A stretch of 64,000 bases of DNA from Dendrophyllia cribrosa. Taxonomy: Eukaryota; Cnidaria; Anthozoa; Scleractinia; Dendrophylliidae. Position 1 is the first letter of the stretch. Each line of letters opens with the position of its first letter. The DNA lies in assembly GCA_024195265.1 (NCBI GenBank), contig JAJLRJ010000014.1:21179480-21243479 (forward strand), given 5' to 3'. Below are positions 22,801-30,399 of the stretch, in pieces. The position numbers and the translations under genes were made by a program. The notes below the pieces were generated by a model. The model worked only from the letters and a program-made list of their open reading frames with translations, was not told where the DNA came from and searched no databases.

Positions 22801-25800
22801 GATGTAAAGGAAACAATCACAAAAGCCGTAAGTGCCACTAGGAAAAAGCTTGATATCACTTTAAATGAAGATTGGATTGCAATTCCTAAGATAGTTGCTC
22901 CACAAAATGCTGACAACATTTGAAGAGTTCCCGCTCTTGCAACACAGCTGCTGACTCGATGTTCAAGTGATGGTACTATCTTCTGCCGTTCCCATTCTTT
23001 TAAGATAAGAAGTACGTTTGATGTTGCTTTTCCCATTAGCAGAAAGGGAATGAACAAGGAGGTTGGAGAAAAGGAAATGCCTGCGATTGAAATGATGCCT
23101 GCAGCACACGTCTGGGGTAACAGAACAGATAGGAGTGTCAGTAAGATGGTTGTAAGGCAGTTGAGATAAGTATAAGAAAGATAGATGACAAGAAAGACAA
23201 AAAGAACCATTGCCAAAGCTGACAAATATAGTGCCCTTATATTTGGTTGCAAGAGGCTTTGCAATGCATCGTTTGTTCTTTTACCAGTCTTGAAGGAGAG
23301 AGCTACGCATTTCAATTTGCGACGCACTGATAAGGCGACACTTTCAAAAGATTTTTCAAAGTTAAGAACTTCCTGGTCTGCTTCACTGGCTGGCTTTTTG
23401 ATAAAGTAAATAATGCGAAGAGCGTCAGCCCAAGCAATTGGCGGATTTGTTTTGTTATTAACTTGAAAGTTAGTGAGCATCTGCTTGAAAGACGATTGAA
23501 ATGACTGGCCATCTGAAAGCACTGTCATAGGATTTGTCCGTTGAACAGCTAGAATGGAAGAAAGGTTAGTCAAATGTTCAAAGTTAGTACCAGTTAACTC
23601 CAAAGGACTGCTGATGACACAGCCTTCTTTTGGGACTTTTTCAGTGATGTTTTGCAGCTGTCTGAAACATAGCTTGTTGTAACCGCTAATATTTACAAAA
23701 GCGTGGTGCACAAGAGTTGCTTCTTTCAAACAGTCTTCACTTAGGATGTTTTGACCATGTTTAGGAGTCATGATGATTTGCTCTTGGCGTGCCTCAAGAA
23801 GTGGAAAGAATTGCGCCGCATTGTGTAAATCGTACCTGGACTGACTATCAATCACGATAAATTGATTTCTGGATGGCTGATCAACATTTAGTCGAAAAAA
23901 ACCCAGGCAGCTTGCAACAATGACGAATACCGAAAGTAACAGGACGACCAAAGGTTTGCGGGCTACAAAACATCCGAATTTCTCGAAAGCTTTCTCGTAG
24001 GCAGTAAGAATGCGATCGGAGATAGGTCTTCGTTTTCTTAAGATAGCCCAAGAGCCAAGGTGACGTCTTCCACGTTTCTTGTCAAAGTCAAAAGACCTGG
24101 GCGCAAAAACACAATACATTTGTCACGTGCATAACGATATTTGTAGAAACCTTACACCGTTGACCTAAATGATCTTGGTGCACATGGATACAGCCAAACT
24201 TACCGAATGGAGTGGAAGCTTTGGACACGTGTGTAACACGAAGCTCTGTAATAAGGATTCACATCAACCTCGTTCCCAGGGCCTCTCTCTCTTCAGCTAC
24301 GTCATCATCGGGAGAGACCCTGGTTGCGGCTGGTCACGTGCCACCAAGTGACAAAATATTTTCCATCGGGGTAGGGTCAATAACTATTTTCATTCATCTT
24401 CTCGAACGAACAGAAGACGAAAGAAATGCTTGTCAAGAGGCTCATTCGTTCAAACACACTGGCATTTAACATTTTGATATGTACACTTTTGAAAGCTTTC
24501 GGTCACCTTCTAAATTCAACAAAGGTAAAAAGAGCCAGACGTTTATTTATCCACTGAGATTTGAATTCGATATTGCCTGAACAAAATATAACTTCACACA
24601 CATCGTTTGCTTTATAAAATGATGCTTTTATTGACCAGAATGTAATAATTCTTGTAGTTTGCGTGCTGCATTCGTGTCTAAATCTTAGCTTGTAGATAAA
24701 ATATAAAATATAATTTGTATAATGTTGCCCAATGTAATATATTGATCTTGTCAACAAAGTGTTGATTTCGATCGGTCGCGTGTTCTCTGATTTTAGTTAG
24801 TTTTTTCGGCTAATTGGCCATCTGACAGTATAAATTTAGCATAAAATAAAGCATAAGGATAAAGAATACCTCTGTATTCACATATTAAGGAGCCTGATAC
24901 TGGCTAAATGTCGAATTCAGCTCGGTTCGTGGCATTTGCCTGCGCGAAATATTGACCGTCGCGGCGTTTGTTTCAATCCCTGAAGAAACGAGGTTTTTTA
25001 ACGTGCTTTCCGTCGCTCAGAAACGTTTTGGCTGAGTTGACAACAACATGAACCGCTTACAGGTCGAAAATACTTGTGTGATCACGAGATGCTTGGCTAT
25101 GAGCTTGTTCTGATGACCGATAATGCCTCAAAACACTTCTCCCCTTTCTCGGTAAAGCGACAAATGTACACTTTACTACCCCTCCCCTAACAAAATTTTT
25201 TGTTACCACCCAGATTCTGGGTGGCACGTGACCAGCCGCAATCAGGGTCTCTCCCGATGATGACGTAGCTGAAGAGAGAGAGGCCCTGGGAACGAGGTTG
25301 GGATTCACATTTCCATATTATTGTCACGGGCTGTCTTGCGGTCCCAGCTACAGCCATAACAAGGCTAGAGCGAGTTCAGAGTTAAATTAAAGGCCTAGCT
25401 CACCACAAGTCTCTCGTAGCTCAGTGGTTTGAGCATCCGACCAGTGTGTGAACCTAGTATATGGCCTTGCTCGCCACGAGTCTCTCCGTAGCTCAGTGGG
25501 TAGAGCATCCGACCAGTGTGTGAACCTAGTATATGACCTTGCTCGCCACGAGTCTCTCGTAGCTCAGTGGGTAGAGCATCCGACCAGTGTGTGAACCTAG
25601 TATATGACCTTGCTCGCCACGAGTCTCTCGTAGCTCAGTGGGTAGAGCATCCGACCAGTGTGTGAACCTAGTATATGGCCTCGCTTGCCACGAGTCTCTC
25701 GTAGCTCAGTGGTTAGAACATCCGACCGGTGTGTGAACCTAGTATATGGCCTAGCTCGCCACGAGTCTCTCGTAGCTCAGTGGTTAGAGCATCTGACCAG

Positions 25801-28617
25801 TGTGTGAACCTAGTATATGGCCTCGCTTGCCACGAGTCTCTAGTGGCTCAATGGTTAGAGCATCCGACCGTTGTACGGAAGGTCATAGGTTGGATTCCTG
25901 TCGGGGACTCAGATTTGTTTCTCTGTCCCACGCATCTTTCTTAACTAAATTTGCCTCTCGGAATAAGGCCGGGTGGATAATGCGGATGATGAATCCTTAA
26001 GGACGGCGCCTCCTATTGTTATTGCGCATACGTTCTGCGCATGCATTGCGCGATAGTCGCGCGAGACTGGTTATTTTTTAAACGCGAACGCGCGAGGTAA
26101 AGGATGAGTTCCGCCCACTTTTCATGTCAAACTATCAACTCCCTGGCTCAGTTCTAAACTTACAAGATAAATAGAGTTCTCAAGAATCTATGAAAATGTG
26201 TTTATAGACCTTCTGCAGCCTAAAGTGCTAAATTCTTTCTCTATTTTGCAAACGACAGAGCCTCGGTAGTGAAACTATTTTGAGCTAATTAGCAATGCCG
26301 CTTCGATCAGCAGAACGCGTACGTTTTGCGTTTCTTTACGAAGATTGTTTACATTGGCTCCGTTTTTCATTCAAAATTTCAAGAAAACTTCAAGTCAAAC
26401 CAGACTAGTGTTTTTTTTATATATAAAACAAGCATCCTGAAGGCATAAAATCCAAGGAAAGGCTGGCATGTTGTTATTTCCAATTAGCACAAGTTTTTGT
26501 TTTGGCGGCCAAACTCGCGTTGTTTGAAATTTTTGTTTAAGCTTATCTGCAAAAATATTTTGCCGGCAGTGGCCATTTTTGCGAATAAAAAAAAGTATAT
26601 AACAAAAGTAGAAAAACAACTGTTCCAGTTAAATCAAACAAACGTCGAGAAGGATAATTGAGATGAGCAAAGCGTTTTCAAAAAGACCGTTTTTGACAAT
26701 TGATGAAGATATAAAAACAAGGCTGAAGCCAGCAACTAAAGAAAACCGGCCGCTTCAAAGCCGGGAAGCATCCGACTAAAGTCTTCCCTCCCTCGATTGC
26801 TGGCAAGCATGGTTTTTAGTGTTATCTTTCGTAAACACCTTCGTGCATTTAGGTACAATTGATTTCCTTTATTCGGCTCTATTATAGGCAAGTGGTATTT
26901 TTCGAAGTCGCATCGTGTCAGTTTTCAACTTCTTTGCATTAGAACAAATTTTGATAGGCGAAAAACGTGCCATGATAAACTGAAAAGAAATCTTATCTTT
27001 TTAGATCAAATAAAGCCGTAGACTTCGGCAAAAAAAGTGTTTTATAATTTTACGATTTTTTTTAAATTAAAGTGTACAGACTAATTTTTTCCAAAGTTAT
27101 CAGATAATCCATAAAAACTACAGGAGCTTCACAAGAAAATAAACACGCGGCCAAATGAAATTACAAAACTCAAGCACTTTTCGACAAATATTTCTTACAT
27201 TTTGACTCCAAATAACCGTTAAAAGACTAACCTGCCAATCTAGAGTTTTTCGGCAGCCGACCAGTCACCTCGATATAGCACTGATGTTTTCAAGTCGGTA
27301 ATGGATCGGAAGAAGATGCACACAATGTAAAGTTCTTGTGCCCGAAGGAACATAATAAATCCGTAGATCCACTGTAGATCAATGGAAGTGAACCGATTTT
27401 GCGTTTTTACTCCTTTACTGTGCTGCTTGACCTTGAAATCCCCGAAAAATATTTCTCAAAAGAGCAACTTACAGCTACAAATAGAATTAACTTTGAATTC
27501 TACAATGTTTGTCTTTTTATTGTACCTGAATTGAAAGTTTTAAACGCTAAGCCGTCAAGTGGAAATCCCAGCATGCCCCCGAAAAAGACACGCACAATAT
27601 TTAACTTACTAGGGAGGGTATAGAAAAAAATGTCGTGGACCCCGAAAACCATTCCATAAAAGTTAAAAACAACTTATATAACTTGTAAAAACGCACGGTT
27701 ACCCCTACTTTTTATCTTATAAAATGAAAGTGGTAAGTCTTTTAAGCACACAATTAATTTTTGGTTGTGGGAAAACGTTATTAAGACCGTATTTTTGGCG
27801 AACGCGGGAAAGCTGTCAGGGCCGATGATGGCTCCCGTTGCGATAATTTTGTAATAAAAAACACATAAACAGTAGTTGTTATGTTACCATTCGTTATGTG
27901 TTTTTAAAGATTTTTAGAATTATTGTTGCTTTTGTGTATGTAAAGGCGAATTCTCGGAAATCGGCGAAAAAATCTACTTTTCCTTTTTTCGAAAAAATGC
28001 TGATGTCAGCATTTTTTTCCACATTGAAGCTCAATTATCTCTGAAAAATGCACGGTACCCCCCAATTTTCTCTTTGGATTCCAATAGTCCCTGGTATAAA
28101 GATCTACCTTTCCCGCATAGTCAAAACCCGGGAAAAATACCTTGGTATTAGGAGGCGCCGTCCTTAACTGCCACTCCATAATGAAATTGGCTGTATGCAT
28201 GCATAAGGTTCTTATAAGAGCGCGGAAATGTGTAGAGTCATTATAGTTATTGGTTTAACTGTTATGGAAGAAGATTTTTGTATTCTCCGAATACTGTCCC
28301 AAGGTTGTACAAACGTTTCCTATCATTTTCCGAAAATATCCGAAGATTGCCGAAGATTTCCGACTGCTTAGTTCTAGAAACAGTCTTAAATTTGGCCAAA
28401 GAGAGATAATAATGTAATTTACACCTCATCCTATAAACTGTCTGAACTATCCATTCATTCACTCACTGCTTACCGTATACATCTGTAAACAAATTATTTT
28501 TCCTTTTATTTACCACCCCATTGGTGGCTATGTATTCTACAAGGAGTTAAGAATAGTTACACACCTTTGCTGAGGAGAACGTTCACCGCTTTCCAGTCCG
28601 TCAACTTGTACATCCAT
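7368..28617 (-). CDS. Patched/SSD-polyketide synthase fusion, whole spliced gene
   Basis: Predicted multidomain enzyme of about 3,496 residues assembled from eleven exons (28565-28617, 18384-24096, 17208-17364, 13937-16374, 13362-13524, 12644-12922, 11830-12218, 10158-10463, 9370-9687, 8088-8318, 7368-7811); every join uses GT-AG sites and the phases agree. Domain order: 12-TM Patched/SSD (about 60-870), KS (911-1340), AT (1440-1770), DH (1860-2130), pseudo-KR (2140-2370), degenerate ER (2380-2690), KR (2730-2930), ACP (2990-3064), TE (3120-3430). The order after the membrane part is that of animal fatty acid synthase-like polyketide synthases. Established roles are malonyl loading, condensation, ketoreduction, dehydration and hydrolytic release. 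Inference: since Patched-type proteins have cytosolic C-termini, the synthase would be tethered on the cytosolic face of a membrane. The 5' exon and the last exon's 3' end are the weakest parts; domain limits are approximate. Confidence 0.88.
8088..8318 (-). CDS. SSD-PKS exon 10: thioesterase lid region
   Basis: A 231-bp exon (residues 3273-3349), acceptor GCGTCTTTCAG|CTTCAG, donor CCTAAG|GTATGT. The encoded helices (FEKFLKKLAVDSLKMTMEEY and later FYNLRTLKDSLL) are consistent with the helical lid that shapes the substrate pocket in FAS-type thioesterases. Sequence here is poorly conserved in the family; the call depends on the phase-0 joins and on lying between the nucleophile and histidine exons. 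Confidence 0.85.
8560..8890. repeat. Dispersed repeat in SSD-PKS intron 9
   Basis: Starts with CACTTAATGACTGGTCCC, and has the complementary GGATCAGTCATTAAGTG 70 bp on. It then runs through AATCATGCCACCTTTTG and GTTTGTTAGATGTCATGTGA. A diverged direct copy is at 59,215-59,510 in gene B intron 2. Open frames on both strands at 8874-9240 are chance within this region and its flank. Confidence 0.75.
9370..9687 (-). CDS. SSD-PKS exon 9: thioesterase nucleophile
   Basis: A 318-bp exon (residues 3167-3272), acceptor TTTCTCTTAG|GATTTA. It contains GPYFLGGYSYGGLVAYEIA: Ser3215 (codon 9541-9543) is the nucleophile of the GxSxG motif. FVAMIDIFPWS provides Asp3242, 27 residues on, as the likely triad acid. 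The donor is taken as GTTGAG|GTTTGT; another phase-0 donor, GAGGAC|GTAAAT, lies a short distance upstream, so the last few residues are uncertain. Confidence 0.92.
10158..10463 (-). CDS. SSD-PKS exon 8: ACP-TE linker and thioesterase start
   Basis: A 306-bp exon (residues 3065-3166), acceptor TTATTTTTAG|GTATAC and donor GGACAG|GTAAAT. It starts YYFMQPDTTPIKLA, the end of the carrier domain. A low-complexity polar linker rich in Gln, Ser, Asp and Asn follows (about 3085-3125), typical of the flexible tether to a thioesterase. IKFFCVHPSHRYAMSLVP then matches the first strand and oxyanion loop of a PKS/FAS thioesterase. Confidence 0.9.
10693..11112. mobile_element. TTAA-ended element, copy 2, in SSD-PKS intron 7
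   Basis: Reverse-orientation copy of 2676-3093, with TTAA at both ends and the CACGGTTCGGCGCATG-type terminal inverted repeat. It contains a 69-codon open frame (10836-11045, MTKRHRKFQR...) that is only partly kept in copy 1, so it is at best a transposon remnant. Confidence 0.8.
11113..11268. repeat. GTGGTCGCTTAAG short repeats
   Basis: Several copies of GTGGTCGCTTAAG (one near 11,112 in inverted form, others at about 11,140, 11,222 and 11,240), ending in a GA-rich run. It directly follows the TTAA element within intron 7. Confidence 0.65.
11830..12218 (-). CDS. SSD-PKS exon 7: acyl carrier protein
   Basis: A 389-bp exon (residues 2936-3064), acceptor ATTCTAACAG|GAGTTG, donor TTTGAG|GTAGGT. 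After a linker containing ISLFSVDWPRFL it encodes a single carrier domain, with YGVDSTAALSLKIQLE around Ser3045 (codon 11887-11889), the expected phosphopantetheine attachment site. Only one carrier domain is present, as in iterative type I synthases. The exon ends inside helix III of the carrier, and the next exon continues in phase 0. Confidence 0.95.
12644..12922 (-). CDS. SSD-PKS exon 6: ketoreductase active site
   Basis: A 279-bp exon, acceptor TATTGCTAG|GTTCTT and donor AACAAG|GTTAGG. It supplies FFVMFSSIASVLGNMG followed by QSSYSACNSFQDSLA: the catalytic Ser (2862/2863), Tyr2876 and Asn2880 expected of a working ketoreductase. The tail LGLPGLSINWGPISGAGVM is the usual C-terminal stretch of this domain. 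Reading the exon from the first upstream AG, not the one before ATGAGC, is needed for frame and restores the conserved GSFLLHQ helix. Confidence 0.94.
13362..13524 (-). CDS. SSD-PKS exon 5: ketoreductase core
   Basis: A 163-bp exon (residues 2788-2841 plus one base), acceptor CTTTTTAG|GTTGATG, donor ATTAAAG|GTAGGA. It encodes VDVSKQDQMSSL, then GIVHSAMVLRDEFI and FIEVMGPKIK, the strand-helix-strand core of a short-chain-dehydrogenase-type ketoreductase. The Asp in VLRDE occupies the place of the LDD-type Asp used in PKS ketoreductases as a stereochemical marker (B-type); that is only a hint for an animal enzyme. Phases match exons 4 and 6. Confidence 0.93.
13937..16374 (-). CDS. SSD-PKS exon 4: DH C-terminal part, pseudo-KR, degenerate ER, KR start
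   Basis: A 2,438-bp exon (residues 1975-2787). The dehydratase second motif is intact: HPSILDTCLQ, with catalytic-type Asp2053 and Gln2057. Next comes a structural ketoreductase half (about 2140-2370), recognisable by ARLFLVTECTQ and WGLRRTANLEG. The region 2380-2690 has the order and length of a medium-chain enoylreductase (FQIGDEVCAV, ATYIPACLALASHAL), but the nucleotide-binding loop reads NRGPGPAS at 2516-2523 where GGVG is usual, and the NFRD substrate motif is not recognisable. The exon ends in the Rossmann start of the active ketoreductase, YLVAGGMRGFGFE (2731-2743). No methyltransferase domain is seen between DH and ER. Donor: TTTCAG|GTAATC. Confidence 0.95.
16375..17207. other. SSD-PKS intron 3, nothing recognised
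   Basis: AT-rich intron without a paired repeat or ORF of note. Confidence 0.6.
17208..17364 (-). CDS. SSD-PKS exon 3: middle of dehydratase
   Basis: A 157-bp exon, acceptor TGCATTATAG|GTTCG and donor AAGCAAG|GTACTT, adding residues 1923-1974 and one base. It begins VRILRLRLLKTERINEA and continues the beta-rich double-hotdog fold of the dehydratase directly after TLPDTQ of the previous exon. It is too short and variable to identify alone; the assignment rests on position between two dehydratase halves and on phase 0 in, phase 1 out, matching both neighbours. Missing this exon would shift the reading frame. Confidence 0.85.
17639..17962. mobile_element. MITE with CAGGGGCGG ends in SSD-PKS intron 2
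   Basis: Ends CAGGGGCGGCGCC and complementary GCTCCGCCCTTG. It carries GAATGCCGAAGGCACTAG and GGGGTCCGGGGGCATGC, the family core. More diverged than its relatives at 2241 and 34994. Confidence 0.65.
18384..24096 (-). CDS. SSD-PKS exon 2: 12-TM Patched/SSD + KS + AT + DH N-terminal part
   Basis: One 5,713-bp exon with no internal stop, from acceptor TTTTTGCGCCCAG to donor ACACAG|GTAACG. The first 860 or so residues show the RND/Patched layout: TM1 (about 66-85), large extracytosolic loop, TM2-6 including the sterol-sensing-type block (about 310-490), TM7, second loop, TM8-12 (about 710-870). A hydrophilic linker of about 40 residues leads to KS, with Cys1087 in DTACSSSL, His1223 in EAHGTGT and His1264 in SNLNHTE. 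AT has Ser1546 in GHSLGE and AFHSSH at 1651-1656, a pattern usual for malonyl selection. DH starts with His1873 in DHALIQGG. Oddities: both acidic motifs of the transporter are replaced (GKATSN at 373-378; LAFNFS around Asn784), and the DH motif has one extra residue. The absence of introns across the junction makes a misjoined gene model unlikely. Confidence 0.96.
24265..25300. mobile_element. 1,036-bp element with 80-bp TIRs and a 10-bp TSD
   Basis: Terminal inverted repeats of about 80 bp starting CAACCTCGTTCCCAGGGC, with a single mismatch between ends. GGATTCACAT is repeated directly outside both ends (24255-24264 and 25301-25310). Long terminal repeats plus a 9-11-bp duplication are the hallmark of Mutator-like elements; no transposase is present. 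It lies in the predicted first intron of the SSD-PKS gene, 170 bp from exon 2. Confidence 0.9.
25403..25834 (+). repeat. Tandem array of 71-bp tRNA-head units
   Basis: Six direct units start at 25403, 25474, 25546, 25617, 25688 and 25759 (period 71, once 72). Each contains CGTAGCTCAGTGGTTAGAGC-like sequence, an RNA polymerase III A box as in tRNA genes, followed by CATCCGACCAGTGTGTGAAC. None has a matching B box or can fold as a full tRNA. The array feeds directly into a seventh, SINE-like unit. Confidence 0.9.
25835..25996 (+). mobile_element. tRNA-derived SINE
   Basis: Starts with the same A-box head (GTGGCTCAATGGTTAGAGC) but, unlike the array units, continues to a B-box-like GGTTGGATTCC at about 25,888. 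A non-tRNA body follows, up to the TTAA element. This is the likely parent from which the tandem heads were amplified. Confidence 0.75.
25997..28167. mobile_element. 2.2-kb element with TTAAGGACGGCGCC ends
   Basis: TTAAGGACGGCGCCTCCTA at the left end and its exact complement at the right end, giving a 19-bp perfect inverted repeat including TTAA. The interior is AT-rich with no transposase-like ORF. It fills most of the predicted first intron of the SSD-PKS gene. Confidence 0.85.
28168..28564. other. Intronic spacer, nothing recognised
   Basis: Shares short sequence (AATTTGGCCAAAGAGA) with 28,830-28,850 in direct orientation; otherwise no feature. Confidence 0.4.
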
Positions 28618-28670
28618 CAGTGCCGTTGCAGGCTTCCGTACAATGCTGGGCCTGTTTTGTGCTCTTCGTT
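28565..28670 (-). CDS. Candidate first exon of the SSD-PKS gene
   Basis: A short exon bounded by a pyrimidine-rich acceptor ending TTATAG (exon from 28670) and a donor CAAAG|GTGTGT (after 28565). An ATG at 28615-28617 opens 17 codons (MDVQVDGLESGERSPQQ) plus two bases, i.e. it ends in phase 2. Exon 18384-24096 needs exactly phase 2: AG+G restores an arginine codon before SFDFDKK. The frame is also open upstream of the ATG, so translation could begin earlier. The join spans a 4.47-kb intron full of repeats and rests on phase and splice-site quality only. The alternative start is the ATG at 24117-24119, which has an in-frame TGA two codons upstream and looks like intron sequence. RNA evidence would decide. 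Confidence 0.45.
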
Positions 28671-29500
28671 CTATAATGCGTTTTAAGCAAACGAGAGAGT
28701 AAAAAATCTCTACATTGGGAATGAGCAAGTTTATGCGAGGTAAGCGACGCAACCTACTTAAACACTAATTTAATGTAACACGTGATTCGAGCAGCAAAAA
28801 GGTAGCACTCCATAGACCTAGAAGCAACCTTGAATTTGGCCAAAGAGAAAGAATAATGCATGGACTCCTCGTTCTGCAAAGTGTGTGAAGCAAATGGGAC
28901 TCAGAGTGAAACATACCAAATATGCACTCCATTCATTCATTATCAAGAATCACTTTATCTGCAAGATTCGAAGTTCGGCGGGACACGATGGAATTTGGCA
29001 TGTCTTTTTGGGGAGTTTAGAGTAGTAAATTATACGTCCAAATTAGTTTTTCTTCGGAAAAAGCAACAGGTCTGATTTTAAACAGCTCTGGTAAACAGTA
29101 ATCAAGAGGTTATTGTAACCAACTTTACTGAGGTAAAATGTATACGAGCTTTAAACACGTAGTTCCGGTATAAAAGGAGCCTGGCCTGGCCATTCTCACC
29201 TCCAGTCGCCAATCAACCACTGAAGCATTAACAACTGACAACAAACATGCGTCATTAATAAGACCATTGCTAACACAATTCGGAAAAACTTTATGAAAGT
29301 TATATCAGAAGTCTTTATGAACTTCTATTTCTTGTTTTGCTTTGGTAAAATCTTGGTTTAATTAGAATTATGAAGCAAATTATATTTAAAGGACGCCCAA
29401 GTTAACCACGTTTGCTGACTGAAAGACGCCTTAATTGCATTTACATCTAAAAGGTGTGAAATGGGGGAGGAGCTAAGCCTTTTATACCAGAACTTCGTGT
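28671..29500. other. Region upstream of the SSD-PKS gene
   Basis: Would hold the promoter or further 5' exons of the SSD-PKS gene. I cannot identify a TATA box or initiator with confidence. An acceptor-like CGCATTATAG at the start of the candidate exon suggests another untranslated exon farther up. Confidence 0.35.
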
Positions 29501-30354
29501 TTAAGGTGGCTCCATATAGTTTTTGGCGCGCGAGGCATGGGCACGATAATGGCGCGAGCGCGGGTTTCTATATTTTGATGACGTCACGAAAATAAAGAGG
29601 TTTTTACGGTAACTAAAACGTTTATTGCGCGCATTCCACATGATAAATTTTTATAAAAATGAACAAAATGGTAGAATTTTCTTGGTTCGCGATCACAAAA
29701 AAGAGACAATTTTTGTACATGCACAAACCCAATAAACGTATTTTTATTTTTATGGCTTTGCCAAATTAGACTTACTGAATGTTTCTTCTGTTTTACCAAA
29801 AACCGTGAATATTTGCCGTGTAAAAACCGGGAAAATCCGTTGAGAGGTTTGCAAGCCTTGAACAACGAGCCCAACAACTTAATCATTGGTTGCCATGGTA
29901 ACGAGACAAGACTGCCAAAATAGACTTCTCCGTAAACGAGAAAGCCTATGCTACCTGTATGCCTAGTAACGCAAAACAAAACTAGTGTAAAAAAAGCCCT
30001 TGCTAATCGTGGGCACAAGCTTTGTAAACTTATACTTTATTTGAAATAGAACTTGTTGTTGTTGTTTGTTGTTGTTGTTGTTTTGTTGTTGTTAAACTCT
30101 CTTAAGACAGCAATAACATCGTGTATATTTTATTTGGAAGACTGACTAATACACCGAATGCAAATATGGTTGCCGATTTATTACTCTTTTATGTGTATGT
30201 AAATTAGCCTGACTGGCCTCGTTAGCAGGTGCAAAGTTCAAAAGAATGTTTACTCTAAAATGAGGCTAGTCAGGCTAATTAACATACATTTAAAAGAATA
30301 ATAAATCGGCCACCATATTTGCATTCGGTGTATAACTATATGGAGCCACCTTAA
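29501..30354. mobile_element. TTAAGGTGGCTC element, 854 bp
   Basis: Left TTAAGGTGGCTCCATATAGT and right ACTATATGGAGCCACCTTAA are perfect inverted ends. The right part contains a further inverted repeat: TACACCGAATGCAAATATGG at about 30,151 against CCATATTTGCATTCGGTGTA at about 30,313. The 144-codon open frame on the minus strand (29584-30018) has no recognisable similarity. Confidence 0.88.
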
Positions 30355-30399
30355 AGCAATAATCATCTGAATACAGTATAACCAGTTTTTCCCCTGTTG

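Noticed and set aside
24097..24119. ATG at 24117-24119 as the start of the fusion protein
   Set aside because: The bases before AGGTCTTTTGAC look like a splice acceptor (TTTTTGCGCCCAG), there is an in-frame TGA two codons upstream, and a phase-matched upstream exon exists. Kept only as an alternative.
25403..25834. CRISPR array
   Set aside because: The 71-bp repeats are contiguous with no unique spacers, and each has a tRNA A box.
25835..25910. Functional tRNA gene
   Set aside because: A and B boxes are present, but the acceptor stem and anticodon arm do not pair convincingly and a SINE body follows.
7368..28670. Bacterial contamination or symbiont origin of the polyketide synthase
   Set aside because: Ten GT-AG introns with consistent phases and MITEs shared with the rest of the window show it belongs to this eukaryotic genome.
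29584..30018. 144-codon minus-strand ORF as a gene
   Set aside because: Contained in the TTAAGGTGGCTC element, with no similarity to a transposase that I can see.
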